DNA of 64,000 nt from an uncultured Ruminococcus sp. (GTDB lineage Bacteria > Bacillota > Clostridia > Oscillospirales > Ruminococcaceae). Shown in pieces: positions 20,173 to 28,207 of the stretch; the stretch's first letter is position 1, and each line of letters begins with the position of its first letter. Where the stretch lies: positions 79,640-143,639 of the forward strand of contig CASEUJ010000032.1 of the NCBI GenBank assembly GCA_949291125.1. The letters run 5' to 3'. Under the pieces are notes generated by a model. That model saw only the letters and a list, made by a program, of their open reading frames with translations. It was not told where the DNA came from and did no database searches. The translations under genes and the position numbers were made by a program.

Positions 20173-20873
20173 ATTTTGAACAAGCGCAAGCACTCTTTGC
20201 CGTACAGCAACTGACGCTTTCACAGATGCAGTATGATCAGCTTGAGAGATATCTGGCATTTTTGCTGGAGACCAATCGACATATGAATTTGACCGCAATC
20301 ACGGAACCGGCACAGGTCTGGACAAAACACTTTCTGGACAGCGCACTGCTATTCCGACAGGTGGAGATTAAAAAGGGCGCGGCATGTTTGGATGTGGGGA
20401 CGGGTGCTGGATTTCCGGGGATGGTAATGGCGATTTTGCGTCCGGATCTGGCAGTGATGCTGTTGGATACACTGCAAAAACGTGTCCATTTTCTAGAAGA
20501 GGCATCGAAGCGAATCGGACTCAAAAATGTCCGCTGTGTCCATGCCAGAGCAGAGGACGCCGGGAAAGACGCGCAGTTACGCGAACAATTCGACTTTGTC
20601 ACAGCACGTGCTGTGGCGTCGTTACCGGTGTTGGCGGAGTATTGCCTGCCGTTTGTGAAAGTCGGCGGCGTGTTTGCGGCGATGAAAGGACCGAATGAGG
20701 ACGGCGCTGCGGCAGAACATGCGATCGAGGAGCTGGGCGGCGCAATGATCGGGGAACGGCGATATCAGGTCACAGAGATCGGTCAGCGGAGCGTCTACGT
20801 GATTGAAAAGCGGTCACATACGGCGCAGAAGTATCCGCGCCGCGGGGATAAGATCAAGAAGAAAGCATTATAA
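20169..20873 (+). CDS. rsmG: 16S rRNA (guanine-527 N7) methyltransferase
   Basis: SAM-dependent methyltransferase, 234 residues. The family start [12 protein letters not shown], the SAM loop [15 protein letters not shown] and the [10 protein letters not shown] stretch are all present. The ATG sits in the mnmG stop (ATGA overlap), preceded by a purine-rich ribosome site. The C-terminus is lysine-rich. Loss of this enzyme is known to give low-level streptomycin resistance in other bacteria. Confidence 0.96.
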   Translation: MNFEQAQALFAVQQLTLSQMQYDQLERYLAFLLETNRHMNLTAITEPAQVWTKHFLDSALLFRQVEIKKGAACLDVGTGAGFPGMVMAILRPDLAVMLLDTLQKRVHFLEEASKRIGLKNVRCVHARAEDAGKDAQLREQFDFVTARAVASLPVLAEYCLPFVKVGGVFAAMKGPNEDGAAAEHAIEELGGAMIGERRYQVTEIGQRSVYVIEKRSHTAQKYPRRGDKIKKKAL

Positions 20874-20879
20874 ACCGAC

Positions 20880-20904
20880 AGAGTGGAGTGTCTGCGGCGA
20901 CGCG
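20880..20904 (-). repeat. Intergenic repeat family A, copy 6 (fragment)
   Basis: Minus-strand reading CGCGTCGCCGCAGACACTCCACTC matches only the core start of the family. It lies between rsmG and parS site 3. Confidence 0.5.
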
Positions 20905-20905
20905 T

Positions 20906-20921
20906 TGTTTCACGTGAAACA
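20906..20921. promoter_or_regulatory. parS: parS site 3
   Basis: Exact TGTTTCACGTGAAACA directly adjoining the stop codon of the Noc-like gene (20922). Confidence 0.97.
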
Positions 20922-21740
20922 TTACTTACGCTCACCGATCGGGATCCTAACCCGATATTCAATATAATTCTCCCTCTGGATCTTCTGTGAATCTGCCGCG
21001 ATTCCTGCCGCCTGCATCGTTTCCACTGCCTTTGTGATGGTATTCACAAAGATTCGTACATTTTGAAACACCTTGCTGCGTTTGCGATAGCTCTCGCGGC
21101 TTTTTTTCTTTCCGATGACTTCTTCGACTGCCGCTTCTGTCTTTTCAACATTCAGATTCTGCTTGACGACCTTCTCCAACACCGCGAGCCGCTCGGACGG
21201 CGCAGCAAGCCGCAATAATGCTCGTGCATGCCGCTCAGTGAGATTATATTTCATAATTATCTCTCGCTCATCCGCTGTGAGCCGCAGTAATCTCAGCTTG
21301 TTTGCTATCGTGCTCTGCGCCTTGCCGAGCTTTGCCGCCGCATCTTCCTGTGTCATGCCGTAATATGTAATGAGCTTTTCAATCGCACTCGCTTCATCGA
21401 AAAATGACAGATCCTGTCGTTGGATATTTTCCACGAGCGCCATAATTGCTGAATTGCGTGAACTGATATCCAATACAATGCACGGGACACTGTGCATTCC
21501 GACAAGCTTTGCCGCACGCAGCCGCCGTTCTCCGGCAACAAGCTCATATCTGCCGTCGCCGCGGCGAACAGTGAGCGGCTGTAAAATTCCATTCTGTGCA
21601 ATGCTTTCAGCGAGCGATTGCATGTCCGCCATGTCAAATTCTGTACGCGGCTGGTGAGGATTCGGTACGATTTCGCTGATGTCGACCTCGACGATCCGGT
21701 TGATGGGTTTTTCCTTGGTGAATGTCAGAAATCCTGCCAT
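20922..21740 (-). CDS. ParB/Noc-like DNA-binding protein
   Basis: ParB-family protein, 272 residues, in the place of noc in Bacillus but transcribed against its neighbours. The CTP-binding box LVAGERRLRAAKLVG and ENIQRQDLSFFDEA are present, followed by the helix-turn-helix (MTQEDAAAKLGKAQSTIANKLRLL). The C-terminal dimer part differs from the true ParB at 22909. The start at 21740 has AAAGGA eight bases upstream. It could be a nucleoid-occlusion factor or a second partition protein; no Noc membrane helix of the Bacillus type is evident in MAGFLTFTKEK. A parS half-site overlaps the gap between ribosome site and start. Confidence 0.88.
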   Translation of the reverse strand: MAGFLTFTKEKPINRIVEVDISEIVPNPHQPRTEFDMADMQSLAESIAQNGILQPLTVRRGDGRYELVAGERRLRAAKLVGMHSVPCIVLDISSRNSAIMALVENIQRQDLSFFDEASAIEKLITYYGMTQEDAAAKLGKAQSTIANKLRLLRLTADEREIIMKYNLTERHARALLRLAAPSERLAVLEKVVKQNLNVEKTEAAVEEVIGKKKSRESYRKRSKVFQNVRIFVNTITKAVETMQAAGIAADSQKIQRENYIEYRVRIPIGERK

Positions 21741-21748
21741 GTGAAACA
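21741..21748. promoter_or_regulatory. parS half-site at the Noc-like gene start
   Basis: GTGAAACA (minus strand TGTTTCAC) directly upstream of the ATG equals one arm of parS; the other arm is absent. It may be chance or an autoregulatory remnant. Confidence 0.3.
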
Positions 21749-21988
21749 TCCTTTCTTTGCTGGGATTTTTTTGGATAATATTATTGTAACAGCTTCGGGA
21801 AATCGTTTCCAGTGGAAAATTACGCATAATTTCGGGAAAGTCGCGGCAGATTCGCCGCAAACCCAGAATGTATTTGAAAATACGCCAAAAAATCCAGCAG
21901 AACGTTGATGAAACGAAGGGATAATTGCGAAAAGTTTTTCCTGATCGGCGCAGTCATCAGGCTCTCTGCTTTTTTTCTCGTTTCGCTC

Positions 21989-22017
21989 TTTACATTTTTG
22001 TGTATTTATGCTATAAT
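21989..22017 (+). promoter_or_regulatory. parA-parB promoter, sigma-A type
   Basis: TTTACA, 17 bases, TATAAT, about 80 bases before parA. The rest of the 355-bp divergent gap (21741-22095) shows nothing else I can name. Confidence 0.85.
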
Positions 22018-22095
22018 ATTCACATATGAGCGTTTTGCTCAATTGCTCAATCGTGCGGCTTTCTCCTGATCTGCCGCCGGAAAGGAACATCTTCC

Positions 22096-22908
22096 ATGGT
22101 CTATGCAATCGCCAACCAAAAAGGCGGCGTGGGAAAAACCACCACCGTCGTCAATCTCAGCGCATTTCTCGGCTCCCACGGTCGCCGCGTTCTCTGCGTC
22201 GATATCGATCCACAGGGCAATACTACGACCGGCTTTGGCGTCAAGAAAAAACATCTTACCCAGTCCTCCTATGAGGTTCTCACCGGCAAGGCACGCATTC
22301 AGGATGCGATTATCCATACTGATTTTGAAAATGTCAGCATTCTCCCAGCGCGCAATACGCTCGCTGGTGCAGAGCTTGAGTTGTCGGAACTTGACAATCG
22401 TGTGAACCGTCTGAAAATGCAGCTATTGACGTGTAAGCTGGATTACGACGATATCGTGATCGACTGTCCGCCGGCGCTCGGACTGTTGACAATCAATGGT
22501 CTTGTTGCGGCAGATCGCCTGATTATTCCGATGCTTGCGGAGTTTTACGCGCTTGAGGGGCTGTCCCAGCTGACCAACACCATCAAGATTGTGCGCAGCA
22601 ATTATAATCCGTCGCTCGAGATCGGCGGCATTTTGTTTGTGATGTTTGATCCACGGCTGAATGTGTCGCGTCAAGTGGAGGAGGAAGTCGAGAAATATTT
22701 CCCCGGAAAAGTTTTTCACACCAAAATTCCGCGTAACGTGCGCCTTTCCGAAGCGCCGAGCCATGGAAAGCCGGTGATGTACTATGATCCCGGTTCAAAG
22801 GGTGCAGAGGCATATATGCTGCTTGGATTGGAACTGCTCGGTGAAAAGCCGCCGGAGAAAAAGCGAAAATTATCCATTTTTGGAAAGAAAAAGGAGCGTG
22901 ACACATAA
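22096..22908 (+). CDS. parA: Chromosome partitioning ATPase ParA/Soj
   Basis: Deviant Walker-A ATPase, 270 residues: KGGVGKTTT at 9-17, DIDPQGNTTTG as A', and DIVIDCPPALG as Walker B. It helps segregate the origin and, in Bacillus, regulates DnaA. AAAGGA precedes the start. A basic tail (KPPEKKRKLSIFGKKKERD) extends beyond the usual end. parB begins on the base after its stop codon. Confidence 0.96.
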   Translation: MVYAIANQKGGVGKTTTVVNLSAFLGSHGRRVLCVDIDPQGNTTTGFGVKKKHLTQSSYEVLTGKARIQDAIIHTDFENVSILPARNTLAGAELELSELDNRVNRLKMQLLTCKLDYDDIVIDCPPALGLLTINGLVAADRLIIPMLAEFYALEGLSQLTNTIKIVRSNYNPSLEIGGILFVMFDPRLNVSRQVEEEVEKYFPGKVFHTKIPRNVRLSEAPSHGKPVMYYDPGSKGAEAYMLLGLELLGEKPPEKKRKLSIFGKKKERDT

Positions 22909-23754
22909 ATGAGTATCGGTGGTCTGGGAAGTGGACTGGACTTTCTCTACAATGAAAACGCCGAGGATGTGCAGGTAAAAAAGACCCTGCGTGTTTCGGA
23001 ACTGGAACCCAACCGCGATCAGCCGCGCAAACAGTTCAGCGAAGAGTCGATCTCGGCGCTGGCGGATTCCATCCAGCAATACGGTATGCTCCAGCCGATT
23101 CTGGTGCGCCCGATGGGGTTGAATTATCAGATCGTGGCCGGCGAACGTCGCTGGCGTGCGGCGCGGATGCTGGGGCTGGACGAAGTGCCGGTGATCATTC
23201 GAGAGTTGTCAGACGAAGAAACGATGGCGGTCGCGCTGATCGAGAATTTACAGCGTGAAAACCTCAATCCCATCGAAGAAGCGTCGGGTTACGTCAGCCT
23301 TATCGAGAACTATGGAATGACGCAGGAAGAAGTCTCGAAACAAGTCGGAAAGTCACGCAGTGCAATTGCGAATGCGATGCGGCTATTGCAGTTACCGGAA
23401 GAGATCCGGAACATGGTCGAGGATGGCGAACTCAGCGCCGGACACGGCAGGGCATTGCTTGCGATTGCGGATGAAAAGCTGATGATGGAAACAGCACAGA
23501 AGGCGGCAAAAGGTCAGCTTTCGGTGCGTGCGATTGAAAAAATTGCGGCGAAGGCGGATGAAGCGGCGCAGCAGCCGGTGACCAATGCGCAGATCGATAG
23601 TTATTTTACAGAGATGCAGCTGAGCTTAGAGAATTGTCTGGGGCGGCGCGTTTCAGTGACATATGGAAAGAACAAAGGCGTATTGACGCTGGAGTTTTAT
23701 GACAAAGAGGATTTAGCGGCACTGGCGGAGAAGTTGGCGGGGAGTCGCAGCTGA
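22909..23754 (+). CDS. parB: Chromosome partitioning protein ParB/Spo0J
   Basis: CTP-dependent clamp that loads on parS and spreads. It has 281 residues: N-terminal ParA-activating part ([13 protein letters not shown]), CTP box [32 protein letters not shown], and the parS-reading helix-turn-helix [26 protein letters not shown]. The C-terminal dimer domain ends [18 protein letters not shown]. It is fused to the parA operon with no gap. Confidence 0.97.
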   Translation: MSIGGLGSGLDFLYNENAEDVQVKKTLRVSELEPNRDQPRKQFSEESISALADSIQQYGMLQPILVRPMGLNYQIVAGERRWRAARMLGLDEVPVIIRELSDEETMAVALIENLQRENLNPIEEASGYVSLIENYGMTQEEVSKQVGKSRSAIANAMRLLQLPEEIRNMVEDGELSAGHGRALLAIADEKLMMETAQKAAKGQLSVRAIEKIAAKADEAAQQPVTNAQIDSYFTEMQLSLENCLGRRVSVTYGKNKGVLTLEFYDKEDLAALAEKLAGSRS

Positions 23755-23808
23755 TTGTCCATCTCCATTTTTAGTCACGGCTGCATTGAGCCAGTTCCCT
23801 TGGAAAGA

Positions 23809-23860
23809 CGACGCGAAGGTAGTGCCGATGGACAAAACTGTCAACTCAGTCCAATCCCTT
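23809..23860 (+). repeat. Possible family B repeat, copy 3
   Basis: GACGCGAAGGTAGTGCC then ACTGTC match the order seen at 6888 and 12541, but the match fades in the second half. Confidence 0.3.
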
Positions 23861-23886
23861 GTACGACGTTTTTTATGGCATCCCAC

Positions 23887-23902
23887 TGTTTCACGTGAAA
23901 CA
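23887..23902. promoter_or_regulatory. parS: parS site 4
   Basis: Exact TGTTTCACGTGAAACA in the parB-serS gap. Confidence 0.97.
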
Positions 23903-23919
23903 CGCACCCAACGTAACAT

Positions 23920-23935
23920 TGTTTCACGTGAAACA
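23920..23935. promoter_or_regulatory. parS: parS site 5
   Basis: Exact TGTTTCACGTGAAACA, 33 bp after site 4, so sites 4-5 are spaced like sites 1-2. Confidence 0.97.
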
Positions 23936-23974
23936 TAGCATCAATATCAACACACAGAAAGGAAAAATCAAATT

Positions 23975-25261
23975 ATGATCGATATGAAATGGATCCGGAA
24001 TGATCCGGAACGTGTCAAGGAGAATATCCGCAAAAAATTCCAGAACGATAAGCTTCCGCTGGTGGACGAGGTAGTCGAACTCGACCGCCAGTTCCGCGAA
24101 GCCAAAGTTCAGGGGGACACGCTCCGAAATCAGCGTAAGACGATCAGCAAGAAGATCGGCGCACTGATGGGACAGGGAAAAAAGGACGAGGCAGAGGCAA
24201 TTAAGGCGGAAGTCAAGGATCTTGGCGCACAGCTGGAAGCGCTCGAACAGAAGGAAACCGAACTTTCCGCACGTATCCGAGAGATCATGCTAGTCATCCC
24301 GAACTTCATTGACGACAGCGTGCCGATCGGAAAAGATGACAGCGAAAATGTCGAGGTTGAGCGTTTTGGTGAACCAGTCGTCCCGGATTTCCCCGTACCT
24401 TATCATGTGGATATTATGGAGCGCGTGAATGGCATTGACATTGACGCTGCGCGTGAAACCAGCGGCAATGGGTTCTATTATCTGCGCGGCGATATTGCGC
24501 GCCTGCATTCGTCTATTCTCGCCTATGCACGTGATTTCATGATAGACAAGGGATTTACCTATTATATTCCGCCGTTCATGATCCGGAGCAATGTCGTGAC
24601 CGGCGTTATGAGCTTTGCGGAAATGGAAGGTATGATGTACAAGATCGAGGGAGAAGACCTCTATCTCATTGGTACGAGTGAACACTCGATGATCGGAAAA
24701 TTCATCGATAAGATCCTGCCGGAGTCGGATCTGCCGCAGACGCTCACGAGCTATTCACCGTGTTTCCGTAAGGAAGTCGGTGCACACGGTATCGAAGAGC
24801 GCGGCGTATATCGCATTCACCAGTTTGAAAAACAGGAAATGATCGTAGTCTGCAAGCCAGAGGAAAGCATGGACTGGTTTCATAAGATGTATCACTATAC
24901 GGTGGAATTTTTCTGCAGCATGGATATTCCGGTGCGGACGCTCGAGTGTTGTTCGGGTGATCTGGCGGATCTGAAGGTCAAGAGCATCGATGTTGAAGCG
25001 TGGTCGCCGCGTCAGAAGAAGTATTTCGAGGTTGGAAGCTGTTCGAATCTGGGCGACGCACAGGCAAGACGGCTCGGTATTCGGGTAAAGGCAGAGGACG
25101 GTACGAAGTATTTTGCGCACACGTTGAATAATACAGTCGTTGCACCGCCGCGGATGCTGATCGCATTTTTGGAGAACAATCTTTGCGAAGACGGTTCGAT
25201 CCGGATTCCGGAGCCGCTGCAGCGCTATATGTTTACGGATGCGATTCGCCCGGAGGCATAA
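23975..25261 (+). CDS. serS: Seryl-tRNA synthetase
   Basis: Class II synthetase, 428 residues. The N-terminal antiparallel coiled coil (about 30-105) that holds the tRNA-Ser long arm is followed by the catalytic core. Motif 2 is visible as SYSPCFRKEVGAHGIEERG and motif 3 as NNTVVAPPRMLIAFLENN. AGAAAGGA precedes the ATG. No T-box leader is visible in the 220-bp upstream gap, which holds two parS sites instead. Confidence 0.97.
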   Translation: MIDMKWIRNDPERVKENIRKKFQNDKLPLVDEVVELDRQFREAKVQGDTLRNQRKTISKKIGALMGQGKKDEAEAIKAEVKDLGAQLEALEQKETELSARIREIMLVIPNFIDDSVPIGKDDSENVEVERFGEPVVPDFPVPYHVDIMERVNGIDIDAARETSGNGFYYLRGDIARLHSSILAYARDFMIDKGFTYYIPPFMIRSNVVTGVMSFAEMEGMMYKIEGEDLYLIGTSEHSMIGKFIDKILPESDLPQTLTSYSPCFRKEVGAHGIEERGVYRIHQFEKQEMIVVCKPEESMDWFHKMYHYTVEFFCSMDIPVRTLECCSGDLADLKVKSIDVEAWSPRQKKYFEVGSCSNLGDAQARRLGIRVKAEDGTKYFAHTLNNTVVAPPRMLIAFLENNLCEDGSIRIPEPLQRYMFTDAIRPEA

Positions 25262-25293
25262 AAAGAGAGAATATGACCGCCATAAGCGGTGGG

Positions 25294-25330
25294 AAAGGGC
25301 ATGGCAAAAAAAGTCGTGCCCTTTTTGTTT
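25294..25330 (+). terminator. Terminator after serS
   Basis: AAAGGGCATGGC pairs with GTCGTGCCCTTT across an A-rich loop, followed by a T-run. Confidence 0.85.
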
Positions 25331-25384
25331 GGGTCGCATTTTTTGAGCGTTACCCATCCACCATTGCTGTGTAGCGTTTCCTCA

Positions 25385-25420
25385 GATCGAGGTGAACAGT
25401 CTACGGCGACTCGCCACCGC
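25385..25420 (-). repeat. Intergenic repeat family A, copy 7 (fragment)
   Basis: Minus-strand reading holds GGTGGCGAGTCGCCG then TAGACTGTTCACCTCGAT, the core start of the family with several changes. Confidence 0.5.
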
Positions 25421-25492
25421 TTTAAGCTTATTTTCAACCTCATCTATTATGATAAACCTATATGTACTCTTTAATTCCATCGAAAGGACTTG

Positions 25493-25702
25493 ATGATCTT
25501 GAATATTCTCGTTGTCGAAGATGAAATCCAACTCGCCGATACCCTTGCCGAAATCCTGAAACGGAATAAATATCAGGTCGATGCTGTCTTTGACGGCGAT
25601 GATGGTCTTGAATATGCACGCACCGGTATCTATGACTGTATTATTCTTGATATTATGCTTCCCGTTCGCAGCGGTAAAGGGCACGTTAATGTCTGCAAGT
25701 AG
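25493..25702 (+). pseudogene. Truncated OmpR-type response regulator
   Basis: The first 55-60 residues are a clear receiver start: VVEDEIQLADTLAEIL with the acidic pair, and CIILDIMLP with the phosphoacceptor aspartate. Homology then stops and the frame ends 12 residues later (VRSGKGHVNVCK). No receiver remainder or winged-helix domain follows in any frame, so this is a deletion product rather than a frameshift. AAAGGA precedes the ATG, so a short peptide could still be made. Confidence 0.75.
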
Positions 25703-25744
25703 ATGCGTTATGTCTATAATTTTCTTAAAAATGTGAAAAAGGAC

Positions 25745-25773
25745 TTGAAAAACGACGTAAATTATGCTACAAT
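25745..25773 (+). promoter_or_regulatory. Promoter of the zinc-ribbon cluster, sigma-A type
   Basis: TTGAAA, 17 bases, TACAAT, about 100 bases before the first zinc-ribbon gene. It is the only good promoter I see for the five tandem genes. Confidence 0.75.
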
Positions 25774-25870
25774 ATAAAAATAGGCAATACACGCAATTTT
25801 GATCTCAGTGCACAGCGTACCGGGTTTTCTGTTCGCTGAGATCCGACCCGAACAGAAAGGATTATGCACT

Positions 25871-26878
25871 ATGTCATTTTTTGATAAGCTCGGGAAAACA
25901 ATCACAGATACCACCCATACCGTTGTGGAAAAGACAAAGACTTCTACCGATACCATCCGGCTCAATAGTCAGATCAGTGAGGAAGAGCGCAATATCAACG
26001 CCGCTTATCTCGCCATCGGTAAGACCTATGAACAGCTCCACGCAGAAGACTATGAGACGGAATTCGCGCCCCAGTTCCAGCAGATCGAGGAGAGCCGCCG
26101 GAAGATTGCGCAATATCGCGAACAGATCCGGAAAAATAAACACCTCATGCTGTGCGAAAGCTGTGGAAGCGAGATCCCGGAACACGTTCTCTATTGCACC
26201 AAATGCGGCGCAGAAAATCCGGTCGGAAAACGTCTTGCACAAGAGCGTGCTGCAAAAGAGGCTGCAGAACGTGCGGCACAAGCACAGAATTTTGCTCCGA
26301 ATACGCCGCCCCAGCCTGCCGCAGATCCCTCGTCGGTTTGCCCGAAATGCGGCGCAATGCGTGCGCCGGGCGCACAGTTCTGCACCAGCTGTGGCACACG
26401 TCTGACACCGGCTGAACCCACTCCGACACCGGTTGAACCTATCCCGGCACCGGCTGAACCCATTCCAGCGCCGGTCGAACCCACTCCAGCGCCGGCTGAA
26501 CCCACTTCAGCGCCGGTCGAATCTATCCCGACCCCAGCCGAACCCACTCCGACACCGGTCGAACCTATCCCGGCACCGGCTGAACCCATTCCAGCGCCGG
26601 TCGAACCCACTCCAGCGCCGGCTGAACCCACTCCGACACCGGTCGAACCTATCCCGGCACCGGCTGATCCTGCCGCAAGTCTGACCAAGACATGTCCGAA
26701 TTGTGGAGAAACGCTTCCTGTGGAAAACCGTTTCTGCACCAACTGCGGTACGAAGCTGACGGACGAACAGGCGCCGGCTGCACCCCAGCCTGCACAGCAC
26801 ATCTGTCCGAACTGCGGAAAGACCGTTTCGCCGGAATACCATTTCTGCATTTATTGCGGTACAAAGATGGATGCATGA
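25871..26878 (+). CDS. Soluble zinc-ribbon protein with proline heptad repeats
   Basis: 335 residues, no membrane segment. A helical, probably coiled-coil N-terminal part (1-90, SQISEEERNINAAYLAIGKTY) is followed by four CxxC-x(n)-CxxC zinc ribbons: CESCG/CTKCG, CPKCG/CTSCG, CPNCG/CTNCG and CPNCG/CIYCG. Between ribbons 2 and 3 lie 12 tandem heptads of the pattern xPxPxEP. The start is chosen after the AAAGGA site; an upstream frame from 25799 has none. First gene of a five-gene row; likely a cytoplasmic scaffold or adaptor, function unknown. Confidence 0.85.
   Translation: MSFFDKLGKTITDTTHTVVEKTKTSTDTIRLNSQISEEERNINAAYLAIGKTYEQLHAEDYETEFAPQFQQIEESRRKIAQYREQIRKNKHLMLCESCGSEIPEHVLYCTKCGAENPVGKRLAQERAAKEAAERAAQAQNFAPNTPPQPAADPSSVCPKCGAMRAPGAQFCTSCGTRLTPAEPTPTPVEPIPAPAEPIPAPVEPTPAPAEPTSAPVESIPTPAEPTPTPVEPIPAPAEPIPAPVEPTPAPAEPTPTPVEPIPAPADPAASLTKTCPNCGETLPVENRFCTNCGTKLTDEQAPAAPQPAQHICPNCGKTVSPEYHFCIYCGTKMDA
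26416..26673 (+). repeat. 21-bp coding repeats (xPxPxEP heptads)
   Basis: Twelve 21-bp units in frame. A block of four (TPTPVEP, IPAPAEP, IPAPVEP, TPAPAEP) occurs twice, so the array grew by a larger duplication as well as unit by unit. Confidence 0.85.
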
Positions 26879-26946
26879 GAATCTGCATCTGTACAAAGGG
26901 ATTTTCCCGATACAATCAGAAAAATAAAAAGGAGTAAATCACGATT

Positions 26947-28185
26947 ATGAAACAATGTCAAAACTGCGGCGCACAGCTTGCCGATGAGGAAAAATTCTGC
27001 CCGAACTGTGGTAAGGAAATCACTTCTGCTCAGCCTTCTGCACCCGATCCGATCCCGACGCCGGTGACCGGTGATCCGGCGCCGGATCCGGCTGCTGCAC
27101 CAACCCCGACTCCCACCCCGATCCCGACGCCGGTTCAGCCGACACAGCCGCCGAAGAAAAAGCATAAGGCGCTAAAGATCGTGTTGGCGATTGTGATCCC
27201 GATTGTGGTGATCATCGTGGCGGTAATTGTGGGACTGGTGCTCTATGGAAAGTCGCTTTTGGATCGTGCAACGGAAAATGTGGATAGCTATTGGCAGATT
27301 TATGTAGACTGTGATGCACAGAGTTTTGCCGACCGCGCGCCGGATGCATACTGGGATTATATCTCGGATACATATGGCTATACCAAGGAAGAATGCGTCG
27401 ATGGCATTGATCTCTGGATGGCGGAGAATGTCGAGCTGCTCGGTTCGCCGCTCTCCTATACATGGGAACAGACGTCGTTCTCCTTCGGCATGGGTGATTC
27501 GGTTCAGCTCAAAAATGTGCGCGAACAGCTTCAGACCTATGGGCTTGACTGCACCACCGGTATCGGTCTTTTGGTAGACGGCACAGTTACTGGCGATCTC
27601 GATACTGACACATTCTCCGATCTCGGCATGTGGGTTGTGAAGATCGACGGCACATGGTATGACGCAACCGTCATGGCGGATATTGACACACTCTGTGACA
27701 GCGGTTATGTCGATCGCGCCAAGTATGAAACGACATATGCAGAGCCGATCGAAGCCTACTGGAATGCCTTTTATAACGCCGATGTAGAAGCGCTTTCGGC
27801 AATGATGCCTGCCGAAGTCTGGAGCTATCTGGAATCGGAGTATGGCATGGATCAGGCAGGTGCAGAGGCATGTATGCAGCAGTATATCGAAGATATCCTA
27901 AGCTATTCCGATATGCAGGACAGCGAGATCTCTTTCACCTTAACGATCACAGATGTGGCAGATTGCACCGAAGAGGAGATCACAGAGCTTAATAACATGG
28001 TTGGCGAAGGGCTCACTTCAGATGTGTATCAGTCAGTGTCGTATGACTACACCATGGAAGCCGACGGTGAGACCATGGACGACACCACCGCAACAATCAT
28101 GATCCAGCTCGGTGACAGCTGGTATGTCTTTGATGGTATTTATTATTTCGCAGAAGCATGCTATTATTACGGCACAGCAGAATAA
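26947..28185 (+). CDS. Zinc-ribbon membrane protein with two outside modules
   Basis: 412 residues. N-terminal zinc ribbon CQNCG/CPNCG (4-22), Pro-rich linker (30-70), one membrane helix (76-100), then two copies of an outside module. Module 1 (about 112-240) starts VDSYWQIYVDCDAQSF and ends DGTWYDA; module 2 (about 262-408) starts IEAYWNAFYNADVEAL and ends GDSWYVFDG. The layout resembles NTF2-like domains, where the last strand carries a Gly-Trp-Tyr pattern. The ribbon would lie inside the cell, the modules outside. No recognised function; acidic and Tyr-rich outside part. Confidence 0.8.
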   Translation: MKQCQNCGAQLADEEKFCPNCGKEITSAQPSAPDPIPTPVTGDPAPDPAAAPTPTPTPIPTPVQPTQPPKKKHKALKIVLAIVIPIVVIIVAVIVGLVLYGKSLLDRATENVDSYWQIYVDCDAQSFADRAPDAYWDYISDTYGYTKEECVDGIDLWMAENVELLGSPLSYTWEQTSFSFGMGDSVQLKNVREQLQTYGLDCTTGIGLLVDGTVTGDLDTDTFSDLGMWVVKIDGTWYDATVMADIDTLCDSGYVDRAKYETTYAEPIEAYWNAFYNADVEALSAMMPAEVWSYLESEYGMDQAGAEACMQQYIEDILSYSDMQDSEISFTLTITDVADCTEEEITELNNMVGEGLTSDVYQSVSYDYTMEADGETMDDTTATIMIQLGDSWYVFDGIYYFAEACYYYGTAE

Positions 28186-28207
28186 TGGAAGGAGTGTGTG
28201 ACATCTG

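Noticed and set aside
23755-23974. T-box riboswitch before serS
   Set aside because: No specifier stem, T-box sequence or antiterminator is visible; the gap holds parS sites and a repeat fragment.
26191-26896. Long minus-strand frames opposite the proline heptads
   Set aside because: They mirror the low-complexity repeat (Gly/Ser/Val-rich) and are shadows of the real gene.
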